20,929 nt of DNA from Polysphondylium violaceum. Taxonomy: Eukaryota; Evosea; Eumycetozoa; Dictyosteliales; Dictyosteliaceae. The notes under the pieces were generated by a model. The model made no database searches and was not told where the DNA came from. It saw nothing but the letters and a program-made list of their open reading frames with translations. The stretch covers positions 1-20,929 of the forward strand of contig AJWJ01000428.1 in NCBI GenBank assembly GCA_000277445.1. The letters are read 5' to 3'. This document shows positions 1 through 9,318 of the stretch, one piece after another (the first letter of the stretch is position 1; each line of letters begins with the position of its first letter). Position numbers and translations under genes: made by a program.

Positions 1-618
1 AAGGACAGTTTGTGATAGATAGTTGTTTAATCGATTCAGGTATCCATTTCTCTTTCGTCGATCTACGTTGACCTGTTATACCTAGTTTACAAACTGTTGA
101 TGGAATGGCTCTTCCTACTTTTTGATTTATAGGACCAATCAATAATAATTCAACAGCCGATGGAATAAGATGTAGAAATGCTATGGGTGGTGGTTTATCT
201 AATGGTAATAAAACTACGCTTTTTACCCAATCACCTATTTCAAATGGTTTTTTATCCTCTTTATCTTTATTGTCACCATCATCATTAACATCATCTTTAT
301 CTAGATTATCGTCATCCTCGTCATCGTCATCCTCGTCATCGTCATCATAATTTTGTCTCTTTTTAGATTGCGAATAGAATTCAATAATAAGTGATTGTTT
401 ATCTGTAGGTATTGAGGATAGAGATGCTGATGTTAAAATAGGTGTACCATCTTTATCTAAAGGTATTCTGACTTCAAAACTATCACTAAAATCATCACTA
501 TCGAAATTAGATATTGATGGAACTTCCCTACAATGAAATGTGGTGAGTAAATATTGTTTATTTATAGATGAAATAATATAATAAAGTATAAATACCATTT
601 TTCAAATAAACAACTCAT
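1..618 (-). CDS. Unrecognised protein, N-terminal part (gene runs off the left edge)
   Basis: The minus-strand frame stays open from about 527 to the window edge. A start at 618 gives a 23-nt first exon (596-618, reading MSCLFEK plus two bases), a 68-bp intron (528-595, GTATTT donor, TTGTAG acceptor) and a second exon from 527 leftwards. The junction restores the frame as ...EKWEVPSISNF. Without splicing, the alternative start at 598 would add residues that look like translated intron. The roughly 180 visible residues hold a strongly acidic Asp/Glu/Lys tract (about residues 80-110) followed by a hydrophobic stretch rich in Leu, Ile and Pro (about 120-155, with PPPIAFLHLIPSAVELLLIG). No catalytic motif or named domain is recognised. 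The 3' part lies outside the window, so the function is left open. Confidence 0.7.
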
Positions 619-1221
619 ATTGTTTAAATTAAATAGTTCAATATATATTATCAAAACAAATAAAGTTTTGTATAGGAAAATGAAAAAATTCATAGAAAAA
701 AAAAAAAAACTCTCCTACATGATTGCCTTTTTTTGAATATGGTTTCATTTCCGTGAGAAATCAATGCACCAATTGTATTTATTAAAACTAAACAAACAAA
801 CAAACAACAACTAAAGGAGGAAAGATAAAGTTGGTGTCTTAGGTGCATTATGAAAATGTGGATTTTCTAAGAGGACCTAATTATACGATAGAATCAAATA
901 CAATAGAATTTCAGAATAAAAAAATTGGATATCAAATCTTCAGATTCATATTGTTGAATAGAGTCTGATAAAACTATTTCTCTTTCTGTATTTGTTTAAT
1001 TTTTAACTTTTTTACAACAATTGAAGTAAATGATGGTTGTTTGTTTGGAGGATAAAAGAGAGTATTATGTACACTGTGCATAAAATCTCATAGAATAAAA
1101 AAAGGATATTATTTTTTCTCTAATTTACAAAAGGTAATACTTTTTACACCATCGGATTAACCTCCAAGATTTCTTTTTTTTTATAAAATTAAAAGTAAAA
1201 AAAGATCAAAATTTAAAAACA
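619..1221. other. Intergenic, AT-rich, no gene seen
   Basis: This stretch has no credible reading frame on either strand. It holds homopolymer A and T runs, a short CAAA-type repeat near 788-808, and an inverted pair of 8-base arms (763-770 and 842-849) with a 71-nt spacer. Its left part is the probable promoter region of the leftmost minus-strand gene. The right part leads into the DUSE-like box of the RNA candidate at 1285-1541. Confidence 0.5.
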
Positions 1222-1229
1222 ACCCATAA
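1222..1229 (+). promoter_or_regulatory. DUSE-like upstream element (ACCCATAA)
   Basis: ACCCATAA matches the Dictyostelium upstream sequence element known from promoters of dictyostelid small RNA genes, where it sits roughly 60 nt upstream of the RNA start. Here it lies about 60 nt before the compositional shift near 1281-1291, where the GC-richer structured stretch begins. An eight-base match can occur by chance; the spacing and the structured sequence downstream raise its weight. Confidence 0.5.
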
Positions 1230-1284
1230 AACTTCCTACTCTTTTCGAATTGTTGTCATATGAGATTTTTAAGAAATAAAGACA

Positions 1285-1541
1285 GACGGGGCGGTGCAAG
1301 GTTGTGAATTACTTCGAAACAATTCAATTTCCGTTATAATTCAATTACAAATTAAATTTATTACTTGAAAGACCTGATTTAGTGTTTAATCATATGCGTA
1401 CAAACTATGGTTCCTGGGAAATCTGTCGAACGACCTCCCTAAAGGTCTCTGGATGAGACCTTGAGTCGAGTGTCAGAGTCGGCAGAAATTCTTCAAGAGT
1501 CCATAAAACATTCACACCGCGAACACCACCTTTTGCTCTTT
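1285..1541 (+). ncRNA. Candidate structured non-coding RNA, possibly Pol III, family unknown
   Basis: No reading frame of useful length covers this stretch, yet it holds islands of higher GC and nested complementary arms. Arms at 1422-1429 and 1479-1486 (8 pairs, one G-U) enclose 1431-1437 with 1463-1468, which enclose a perfect 8-bp hairpin 1442-1449/1455-1462 with a 5-nt loop. The ends also pair: 1291-1296 plus 1305-1309 against 1510-1520; a competing end helix pairs 1298-1306 with 1523-1531. CTTGAA at 1364-1369 is complementary to TTCAAG at 1493-1498. T-runs at 1530-1541 could be Pol III terminators, and a DUSE-like box lies about 60 nt upstream. SRP, U1-U6 and U3 hallmarks were looked for and not found; RNase P/MRP-like parts are not convincing. 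Exact ends are estimates. Confidence 0.5.
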
Positions 1542-1669
1542 TATTTGTTGATCAATACATCGAAGTTAGAGTGTCGACAGAAAAAAAGAGCTCAAATATT
1601 ATTATAATCGTTCTTATTTTATTTATAAAGATTCTTATTCCTTATTTTTATTATTCTTATTATTCATTA

Positions 1670-4402
1670 TTATTGTTGTTGTTGTTTTTGTAATAGTTGT
1701 TGTATTTGAAAAGATTCCAATTGTTCTTTATAAACTTTATATTGATCGGTTGTGATTGGATTTGTTAGTTTACTTCTATTCAACTTGTATAATTGAGAAA
1801 GAGTGGGATATACACCCTTTCTAGAGATATTGTGTTTTGTACTTGGCACGGAAATAATTGGATGAACATCTCTTGCGCCCCAAAGAGAGACTAAATCGTG
1901 TATATCTCTAAAACGTTCAGATATACCACCCATATTGACCAAATCATCATAGATCTCTTGGTATTGGGGATGAGATGCCAGTATCCAAGAACAAAATTCA
2001 AATAGAGTTGGAATGACAACACCACATCCCTTTCTCTTTGGACGGTATCTGTAGCTATAGTTATAGGAATTTGAATGGGTGATTGTATTTTGATGAGTGG
2101 AGTTATTGATTTGAAAATTATACAACAATTCCTCTTCCATAGATTCATCACGTAGATCCTGCTCAGAGGTTGCTAGTCCTCCATTGACAAATTTATAACC
2201 AAAATGTACTCTATGAATCATTTTATGTATAATTTCATATTCAACATTGTTGTTATTATTATTATTATTATTACTATTATTATTATTACTACTATTACTA
2301 TTACTATTACAATTACCATTTAAAAATTGAGATATTGAAGATGTTGATGATGGCTTTGGCACGAGTATTGCTAAAAATATTGAATTTGGTATATAATGAT
2401 TTAAATAAAATAAAAAACTGCCAGGCTTTCCTTTGCCCACGAGATTGATTCTTTTTTCGGCAGCTTGTTTTGTAAGAAATCCATGAAAATAGGGTAGCTT
2501 TTTAAATGATATACTAAAATTAATATTACTCTGACTATTTGAACTACTATTACTATTACTATTACTATTGCCACCATTCATATGAGGTGATGAAAGGGAT
2601 GGATTGTTTGATAATTCTAAAATATTACTAGACATTCCTAAAAGTTCACATTTTCTCTTTAATGATTCCTCAATCAACGATATCAATGTTCTCTCGGTAT
2701 CACTATGAGTAAGATTAATTAAATTTCTTTTTTTATACAATTGATTAGATACATCTACAAAATCCAATGTTCTATTGACTCTTAAACTTTCAGACAACGA
2801 CACCAACCCCTCTTTACCAATGAAATTATAAGATAAAGATAAATATTTCAATGTTCTAATGTGTTGATGTATTAATATTAATATTAATTATTACAATTAC
2901 AATAACTTTTAAAATAATACATACGTATTAACTTTTAAAGCTTCTGCTATTAATTTTACACCTGAATCAGAGATTTGATTTACACTTAGATTTAACAGGG
3001 TGATTGATTTGTTTCTACGAATTAATTCAGCTATTGCACCTGAATCATTGTCATTTAGATTTGGAAAAAAGGACATTCTTAGATAACCTTCGTAACCATT
3101 TATAAATACAGAGTGAGTAAAAGTGTTGTTGTAGAGACTCTGAGTGATGAGACTGAGTGCATTTCCATTCAATGGTAGTATTTCAGGTGCAGTGTATTCC
3201 TCGTCGCTGTATCTAACGTTGGTTCTCTTTTCACAACGATTGAAATTATCATTGGCTGAATTTTCACCAATAATACATAAACTCCAAATCAATTCAGTCA
3301 GTGTGGAATCATTGGCAGAAACTCTTTCTACTATTCTTCCAATAACCTCGGAATTGGTACGTGAATTTGATGTTTTGGCTATCGATGCTGTAGTGGATGT
3401 AAATTCAATGGGTTCCACCAAATAATCACATCCCTCCACTAGTTTTTGAAGTGACCAATATCTGTCGGTTGGTCCTGTAGGGTTTTGTTTTAATGAATAA
3501 CCTGGACATAATCCATAAATTAGATTGTGTCCTACCTCTCCATTGTTTTTAACCCATGACATTGCATAACTACCTGCTTGTGAACTTGGTCTAATTAAAA
3601 ATGTTCCCTAAAAGATTATTGATAATAATATTAGATTAAAAGATAACTCATAACACTATTATTATTAGGACAAATAATAATTACAATTGGTTTGTTATTT
3701 AATAATGTCATAGAAACATCACGAGTTGCTTCCTTATGAAACCATAGTTGATCCAAATCTTCAGATTTCATATTAAAATCAACTCTACCTAATCCATGGG
3801 TGTTTGTAGTTGTTACTCTATTATTTAAATACATTTTTGCCATTGAATAATAATTATTATCTTCTCCAGTGGATCCCGATGTAGATGTAGATGTAGATGA
3901 TCTACTTGTTCCTATTAAATTATGTATTGTTAATATTTGGTATAGGTAGTATGATTTCTAAACTTGACTACTACTTACTAGATCTACTGCTACTACCATG
4001 GTGATGCCCACTACTATGGTGATGTCCACTACTGTGACCACCACTACTACTACTATGATGATGCCCACTACTGTGACTACCACTACTACTATGATGCCCA
4101 CTATTTAATGAATGAACTGAACCTGTACTATTACTGAGATGATGTGAAGAAGTAAAAGAAGAGGTTGACGAAGAGGATGAAGATAATCCATTATGATGAT
4201 GGTGATTAGTCGATGGTGTAGAAACAGATAATGAGTGTGTACTATTATTACTACTACTATTACTACTATGATGGTGGTGGTTATGATGATTATTTATAGA
4301 CCCTGTAGAATTTGATAAACCACTACCATTACTAGATATATCTGACAATGTCAGATTATCTATTGAAAGAGAAATCTGAGTGTTTTCTTTATTTGATCCC
4401 AT
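1670..4402 (-). CDS. lrrB: SH2 - leucine-rich repeat - SH2 protein, lrrB-like
   Basis: Four exons, 3979-4402, 3685-3911, 2925-3607 and 1670-2855, join in frame into 839 residues. The three introns are 67, 77 and 69 bp with GTAAGT, GTAATT and GTATGT donors and TAG acceptors. Residues 1-165 are low-complexity His/Ser/Asn. An SH2 domain runs from about 198 (WFHKEATRD) to 300, with the phosphotyrosine-binding Arg at 223 in GTFLIRPSS; the second junction falls just before this motif. Ribonuclease-inhibitor-type LRRs follow (about 375-480, e.g. SITLLNLSVNQISDSGVKLI and LKYLSLSYNFIGKEG). A second SH2-like fold starts at about 566 (PYFHGFLTKQAAE) and ends near 760 (IPTLFEFCSWIL). It has Tyr (595) where the binding Arg should be, and poly-Asn/Ser insertions. 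D. discoideum LrrB combines SH2 and LRR regions. The role is probably phosphotyrosine-dependent scaffolding; no kinase or other enzyme domain is visible. Confidence 0.85.
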
Positions 4403-4934
4403 TTTATTATTCTATTATTATTATTATTTCTTATTCCGAGTGTTGTAAAATGAGAGAAGGAGTTGGTGTGAAAATAAACAAACACCTTTACTTATGTAGC
4501 CAATAGTCCTATTATTATATGTACTCTGTATGTACTGCGCACAGTGCGATTTGTCTGATCTTTAGATATATAAATATATATATTCAATATAATAATGCGT
4601 GTGTTTGAATAAATTAGTTGCTGCTGTTACTTGTCGTTGTCGATTTTTTTGAAAAATTTTAAAAAAAAAAAAAATAAAAAAAAAAAATAATTAAAAAAGG
4701 ACATAAAATGAGGTGTGCTTATCGAGCATTTGAACAAATCATCAGCTGAAAACAAAAATGAATTTGAATCATAAACAAAAACAATTTTAACACCACACCT
4801 TCACTTTGATTATAAAATTTTTGAGAAACAGATAGGAATGTGTTTTTCCTATTTTATCACAACCACACACTTTGACTAATCAAAAAAAAATTCAAAAGAA
4901 AGGAAAAGCAAAAAACACTATTATGCATTTTTAT
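4403..4934. other. Intergenic region upstream of the SH2-LRR gene
   Basis: This holds the promoter region of the minus-strand SH2-LRR gene and the 3' flank of the adenylate-kinase-like gene, which lies on the same strand with its stop at 4935. Visible are TA-rich tracts around 4566-4590, long A and T runs at 4646-4690, and a near-palindrome CGCAC-A-GTGCG about 130 bp upstream of the SH2-LRR start. No gene is seen; the short plus-strand frame overlapping the right end is antisense to the kinase-like gene. Confidence 0.5.
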
Positions 4935-6612
4935 TTATTTCATCATATGAGTGGTGGTGATATTGGAATACTCTTCACGGATCAGTGGTTTCTCAAAGTC
5001 TACTTTAAATTGATATTCGGTTTGAGTGATCGACTCGATTTCATAGGTTGTGGGGTTGATTTTATGGGGTATGTAGGTGGTTTTAACGTCGACGGTGGCC
5101 CTGAATCCACGCTCTGAAAGGACGTCGAGGGCGATATCGATGGCCAAAGCACTGGAAAACAGACTGTTGGTGACACGGATCATGGCACTACCGGCAATCG
5201 AGTGACGACGGATCGTTGGGACAAACTCTTTTTCAATCACGTGCACAACAGAGGTAAAGAGATCAGTGTGACGATTTTGGTAGTCGTCCAAACGTGTGAC
5301 AAGGTCGACACGCGCATGGAGGGTGATGTCGGTGACGAGTGGGATACGTTGCACAAGATCGTAGGTCTCTTGACTGAGTTCGAGCGAGGATTGATACTTG
5401 AATTCCCGAATAATGCTCTGTTGGACACGGTCGAGTGTCTTGCTGGCATCAATGATAGAGAATGGAAAATGTTTTTTCAATGTCTGTAGAGTGGGATAGT
5501 GATCTCTAAATATTTTATAACGTTTTCTGGCTGCCTCTTCTGAGCAGTCTGTGTCTCTTTCCTCCAAAAGGGGAAGTCCCTGTTCTTTGAGCTTGATGTT
5601 GGTCTCTCTTGTGATTTGACCTCTCTTTAATTGTCTCTCGACACTCTCCTTCTCTTCGACAAACAATACTGTCACTCTAAATATTGGTCTGGGGAAACAC
5701 GAGGCCAATGGTGTTTTAAAAAATGTTCTTCTAAGTTCTTTCATCTTTTCATACAATGCATTTGTCAATTCTACTTGAGTTGTTGTTCTTGGAAATCCAT
5801 CCACCACAACACCTGATCTATATTTAACTTTTCTCAATTCCTCTAAAATAGTTTGAAAAGCAAATGAATCACTTACCATTCCACCTTGACTTTTAATTTC
5901 TCTTGCCTCTATAATAATGTATTAATAACTATTTATATTATTGAAGGTCTGCCAAACAATATCTATATATACCTGAGCTATCTAATAAAGAAGACATAAC
6001 GATTGGAGCTCCAGTGATTCCTCTAACACTCGATATAAAGGGAGTATTCACTCCCTTACCTGATCCTGGTGCTCCGGCAACTAGGATAATTTCTTGAGGA
6101 AATCTCATGTTCTCTTTACCATATTTTTGTTCAAGTTTATTCCAAACAGTGTTGAAAATAATTGCAGGATCTTTAATTTCAAGATCATCATCGATTATTG
6201 TTGTTGATGATGATGTTGTATCATTTACATGTTGTTGAAATAATAAATTTGGATGATCTAAATCTTGATCCTCTTGTTCTTGATTTTCAATTGCTTGTTG
6301 TTCATCTTGTCTTTCTTTTTCTAATTTCTGAAATATTAAATCATCTTCATTATTACTATTACTACTATTAACTGAATAATATCTCTTTAAGAGAGATAAT
6401 GATGATTGGTGATGATTGTGATGATAATGATGTTGATGATCAAAGTAGTAATTAATATTATTACTTATAGTACTATTATTATTTATTTTGTATATATTGT
6501 TGTTGTTGTTGTTATTTAAAGTATTGATACATAAGGTGCCATAATATGCCTTTTGAGGAATTGAAAATCCTCTTTTCATCAAAGATGACATTACAATATT
6601 CTTACTAATCAT
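4935..6612 (-). CDS. Adenylate-kinase-like protein with C-terminal extension, possibly mitochondrial
   Basis: Two exons (5973-6612 and 4935-5908; 64-bp intron, GTATAT donor, ATAG acceptor) give 537 residues. The start at 6612 is preferred because the in-frame sequence upstream is a poly-Phe reading of a T-rich leader. The first ~145 residues begin with a basic, hydroxylated segment ([18 protein letters not shown]) suggestive of mitochondrial import, then Asn/His/Ser and acidic low complexity. The nucleotide-kinase core has a P-loop GAPGSGKG at 179-186, a FPR motif in [12 protein letters not shown] (about 247-258), a lid-type RGQITRET, and [16 protein letters not shown], which matches the end of the lid and next helix of adenylate kinases. 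Residues from about 380 to 537 ([20 protein letters not shown]) do not match adenylate kinases as I know them. Likely reaction: reversible phosphotransfer between ATP and a nucleoside monophosphate; the substrate is uncertain. It diverges from the RecA-like gene. Confidence 0.82.
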
Positions 6613-6873
6613 CAGTGTGTGGGTATAGAAAAAAAGAAAGAAAAAAAAAAAAAAAGAAAAATAATACCAAACAAATAATAAATACAAATAAAGACTTTAC
6701 AAAAACTAAAGTATAAAGTATACAAGTTATTTGTGTGATGTCATTGAAGTCTGCAAAAGAGAAAAAACACTATAGAATGATTTTTTTTTTAAAATTAATT
6801 AATTTTGCATTTTTAAATTTTTTAATTTCTTTATAAAATGGGTGTGAATGTGTTTTGGTAGCGTCATGTCCAG
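6613..6873. promoter_or_regulatory. Shared divergent promoter region (AK-like / RecA-like)
   Basis: Only 261 bp separate the two outward-facing start codons, so both promoters must lie here or overlap. The region contains homopolymer T and A tracts (6630-6656 and 6781-6792) and a TATAAAA at 6832-6838 facing the RecA-like gene. If that acts as a TATA box, the RecA-like transcript would start near 6860-6870, very close to its ATG. Both proteins have N-termini suggestive of mitochondrial import, so co-expression is plausible but not shown. Confidence 0.4.
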
Positions 6874-8130
6874 ATGAGTTTATTTAGTAATAACCACAAA
6901 CTATTACCGAAACTATATTATAGGTGTTATTCCAACCCCTACTATAGTACCATTAGTAGTAATAGTAATAATAACAATACATCAAAAAGAATATTTACTG
7001 TTAAAGGTACAATAAATAAACCCCCCTTTAATAGTGATAGTAATAATAATAGTACCAATAATAGAAAATTATTGAAAAAAAGGAAAAAGAGAGCCGAGTT
7101 TGAAAAAGAATATGAATCTTATGGACAATCTTGGTATGATTTTAAAGAATTTGAAAAGATACCCACGGTGTCGAGTGGCATCTACAGTTTGGATTACAAA
7201 TTGGGCATAGGGGGTATACCGTTGAACCACATAACAGAGATCTATGGTGATAGCTCAAATGGGAAATCAACACTATCAATGTTCTTGGCTTCTCGTTTTC
7301 AAAATCAACAACTAAACAGTGATGATCATGATAGTACCAACAACAACAACAATAATGTATTATACATTGATACAGAAAATAGTTTCAATACAGAGTGGTC
7401 AGAAAAGATTGGCGTCGATTCATCTAAATGTCTAGTCATTCAGCCACAATGTGCTGAAGATGCATTCTCAATCATTGAAAACTCTTTGATTCAACAGAGA
7501 TTCAAAGTCATCATATTGGATAGTGTTAGCTCATTGATTCCCTATGAAGATCTATCCTCGCTGTACATCAATGATAAATCATACACTAATTTTAATTGGC
7601 TTCAAAAAAGTTTGGAAAGAATTTCAAAAATAATTAGAAAATCCGGTACAAGTTTAATATTTACAAATCAAACTAGATATTCAATTAGTAGTAACAATAA
7701 TAATAATAATGGCACAACAAGTATTAATCAAGATCCATATAAAAACAATAACAATAATATTAATAGTGAATTAACATCATTTGGAAATTCAATTCTAAGC
7801 CCTTTTATAGATATTGGATTGGAATTAAAAAGAGATAGATATTTAGTGGAATTATCAAATAATCAACAACAACAAAATATTGTGGGTATAAAATGTCAAG
7901 TATTGATAAAGAAAAACAATTTATTCATTCATAGTGATTCAATGTTGAATTCCAATTATTTGAAACTATTTAATCAATGGACACCAACTTTTGATATTCA
8001 TTTTAAAAATGGTATAAATAATATCAATTCTGATGATTTTAAATTACTTGCACAAGAATTAAATTTACCAACGACGACAACAAATGTAAATGAAATTGAT
8101 AAATTAATAAAATCAAAATTATTTAAATAA
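6874..8130 (+). CDS. RecA-family recombinase-like protein, probably mitochondrial
   Basis: Intronless, 418 residues. The N-terminus (MSLFSNNHKLLPKLYYRCYS) is basic and hydroxylated with no early acidic residues, as in mitochondrial presequences, then Asn/Ser and Lys/Arg tracts. The core is of bacterial RecA type rather than Rad51: SLDYKLGIGGIP and ITEIYG precede Walker A GDSSNGKS (125-132); YIDTEN (164-169) carries the Glu (168) matching the catalytic Glu of RecA; Walker B is KVIILD (211-216); SLIFTNQTR matches the RecA 'FINQ(I/T)R' strand. Asn-rich insertions interrupt the DNA-binding loop area (about 273-300). Length resembles RecA plus a leader. The expected role is ATP-dependent strand exchange in mitochondrial DNA repair. 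Divergence (NGKS instead of SGKT, altered loop 2) leaves activity uncertain. D. discoideum has a nuclear-encoded mitochondrial RecA; this may be its orthologue or a diverged relative. Its stop lies 28 bp from the convergent UVRAG stop. Confidence 0.85.
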   Translation: MSLFSNNHKLLPKLYYRCYSNPYYSTISSNSNNNNTSKRIFTVKGTINKPPFNSDSNNNSTNNRKLLKKRKKRAEFEKEYESYGQSWYDFKEFEKIPTVSSGIYSLDYKLGIGGIPLNHITEIYGDSSNGKSTLSMFLASRFQNQQLNSDDHDSTNNNNNNVLYIDTENSFNTEWSEKIGVDSSKCLVIQPQCAEDAFSIIENSLIQQRFKVIILDSVSSLIPYEDLSSLYINDKSYTNFNWLQKSLERISKIIRKSGTSLIFTNQTRYSISSNNNNNNGTTSINQDPYKNNNNNINSELTSFGNSILSPFIDIGLELKRDRYLVELSNNQQQQNIVGIKCQVLIKKNNLFIHSDSMLNSNYLKLFNQWTPTFDIHFKNGINNINSDDFKLLAQELNLPTTTTNVNEIDKLIKSKLFK

Positions 8131-8158
8131 AGGTTAGAGTATAATTTATTTTATCGAA

Positions 8159-9221
8159 TTAATTCGTTGAATTATTTAAATTATTATTTGGATTTGGATT
8201 TGGATTTGGATTTGGATTTGGATTTGGATTTGGATTTGGATTTAGATTTGGATTTGGATTTGGGTTTGGGTTTGGGTTTGGGTTTGGGTTTGGATTTGAA
8301 TTTGGATTTGGATTTGAATTATTAAATAATTCTTGTAATCTAGATTTACCCAAGAGTGTTTGAACATTTGGTAAAGTTTCTTTCAAGGCAAAGTTTGCAA
8401 ATAAACCTTGAGAATTTAATAGTTGCTCAAGATTTTTGTTCAAGAGAAACACGGCATAATCAAATATTCTCTTTTCCACGCCTTTGGAATAGAGTGGAAA
8501 TTTAGAGGATGATTGATGTAGAATTTCATCCTTGATGTAGGATCTCGATGCCATCAGCGTCATGGGATAACGAAGAGGAATGTCAATGTATTTGGAGGCG
8601 AGGAAAAGGATGTGACAGACATACCCCAACGCAGTGGATATGTTGTCTTCGTCATAGCCGTTGAAATCAGAGTTGGGCAATGGCAGACCATTGATGGTGA
8701 GCGGGCCTTTGGTGGTGCCCTGTTGAATAGGATAAATGGATCGAATCTGCGACAATAGATGCCATTTTTTCTTTTCGAGTGACGCCTTTAAATTGCACAG
8801 CAACACCTGATCCATGACCAACATTTTCTTGTTTTCAAACAATTGATTGAGACATGTGAAAAACACATTTCCGGCATTGGTCAAAGCCATGGCACGGGGG
8901 ATCATGTCTTGCTTCATTTCATTAAACTTCTCTTTATCCTTTTCCAACAGTTCCTTTTGTGTAAAATACTCACTCTTTAACAAATTGACGTGATGTTGAA
9001 GTTTTTCCAGCTGTGCCAACTTTTCAAAATAATCTGCATGTGAATTTAATTTCTCTTCAATTTCATTGGCCAATTGTTTGGCGACGTTTGTTGATCTTAG
9101 GTTGGATAATTTTCTAGATATAATACACAAAAACAATGCCTTATTGCCTGTAATTACTTTTCTCTTATTTTCATTATTGCTTGTAAATCTATAATCATTT
9201 AATTGAGTTGAGCTCTATATA

Positions 9222-9318
<97 letters not shown>

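Noticed and set aside
763-849. Inverted repeat AATGCACC/GGTGCATT as a second small RNA
   Set aside because: Only 8-bp arms over a 71-nt AT-rich spacer, with no DUSE-like box at the right distance on either strand.
1360-1380. GAAAGACC as an RNase MRP CR-I motif
   Set aside because: It differs from the consensus and no matching CR-V strand pairs with it at the 3' side; too weak to name the RNA.
3144-3425. 93-residue plus-strand ORF
   Set aside because: Antisense to exon 3 of the SH2-LRR gene; low-information composition.
4872-5816. Plus-strand and alternate-frame ORFs over the adenylate-kinase-like gene
   Set aside because: They are antisense to or out of frame with a clear kinase frame that contains a P-loop and DGFPRT.
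9137-9180. A separate intron in UVRAG using the TATCTAG acceptor near 9121
   Set aside because: It would break the frame, while the frame is open without it from 9214 through 8159.
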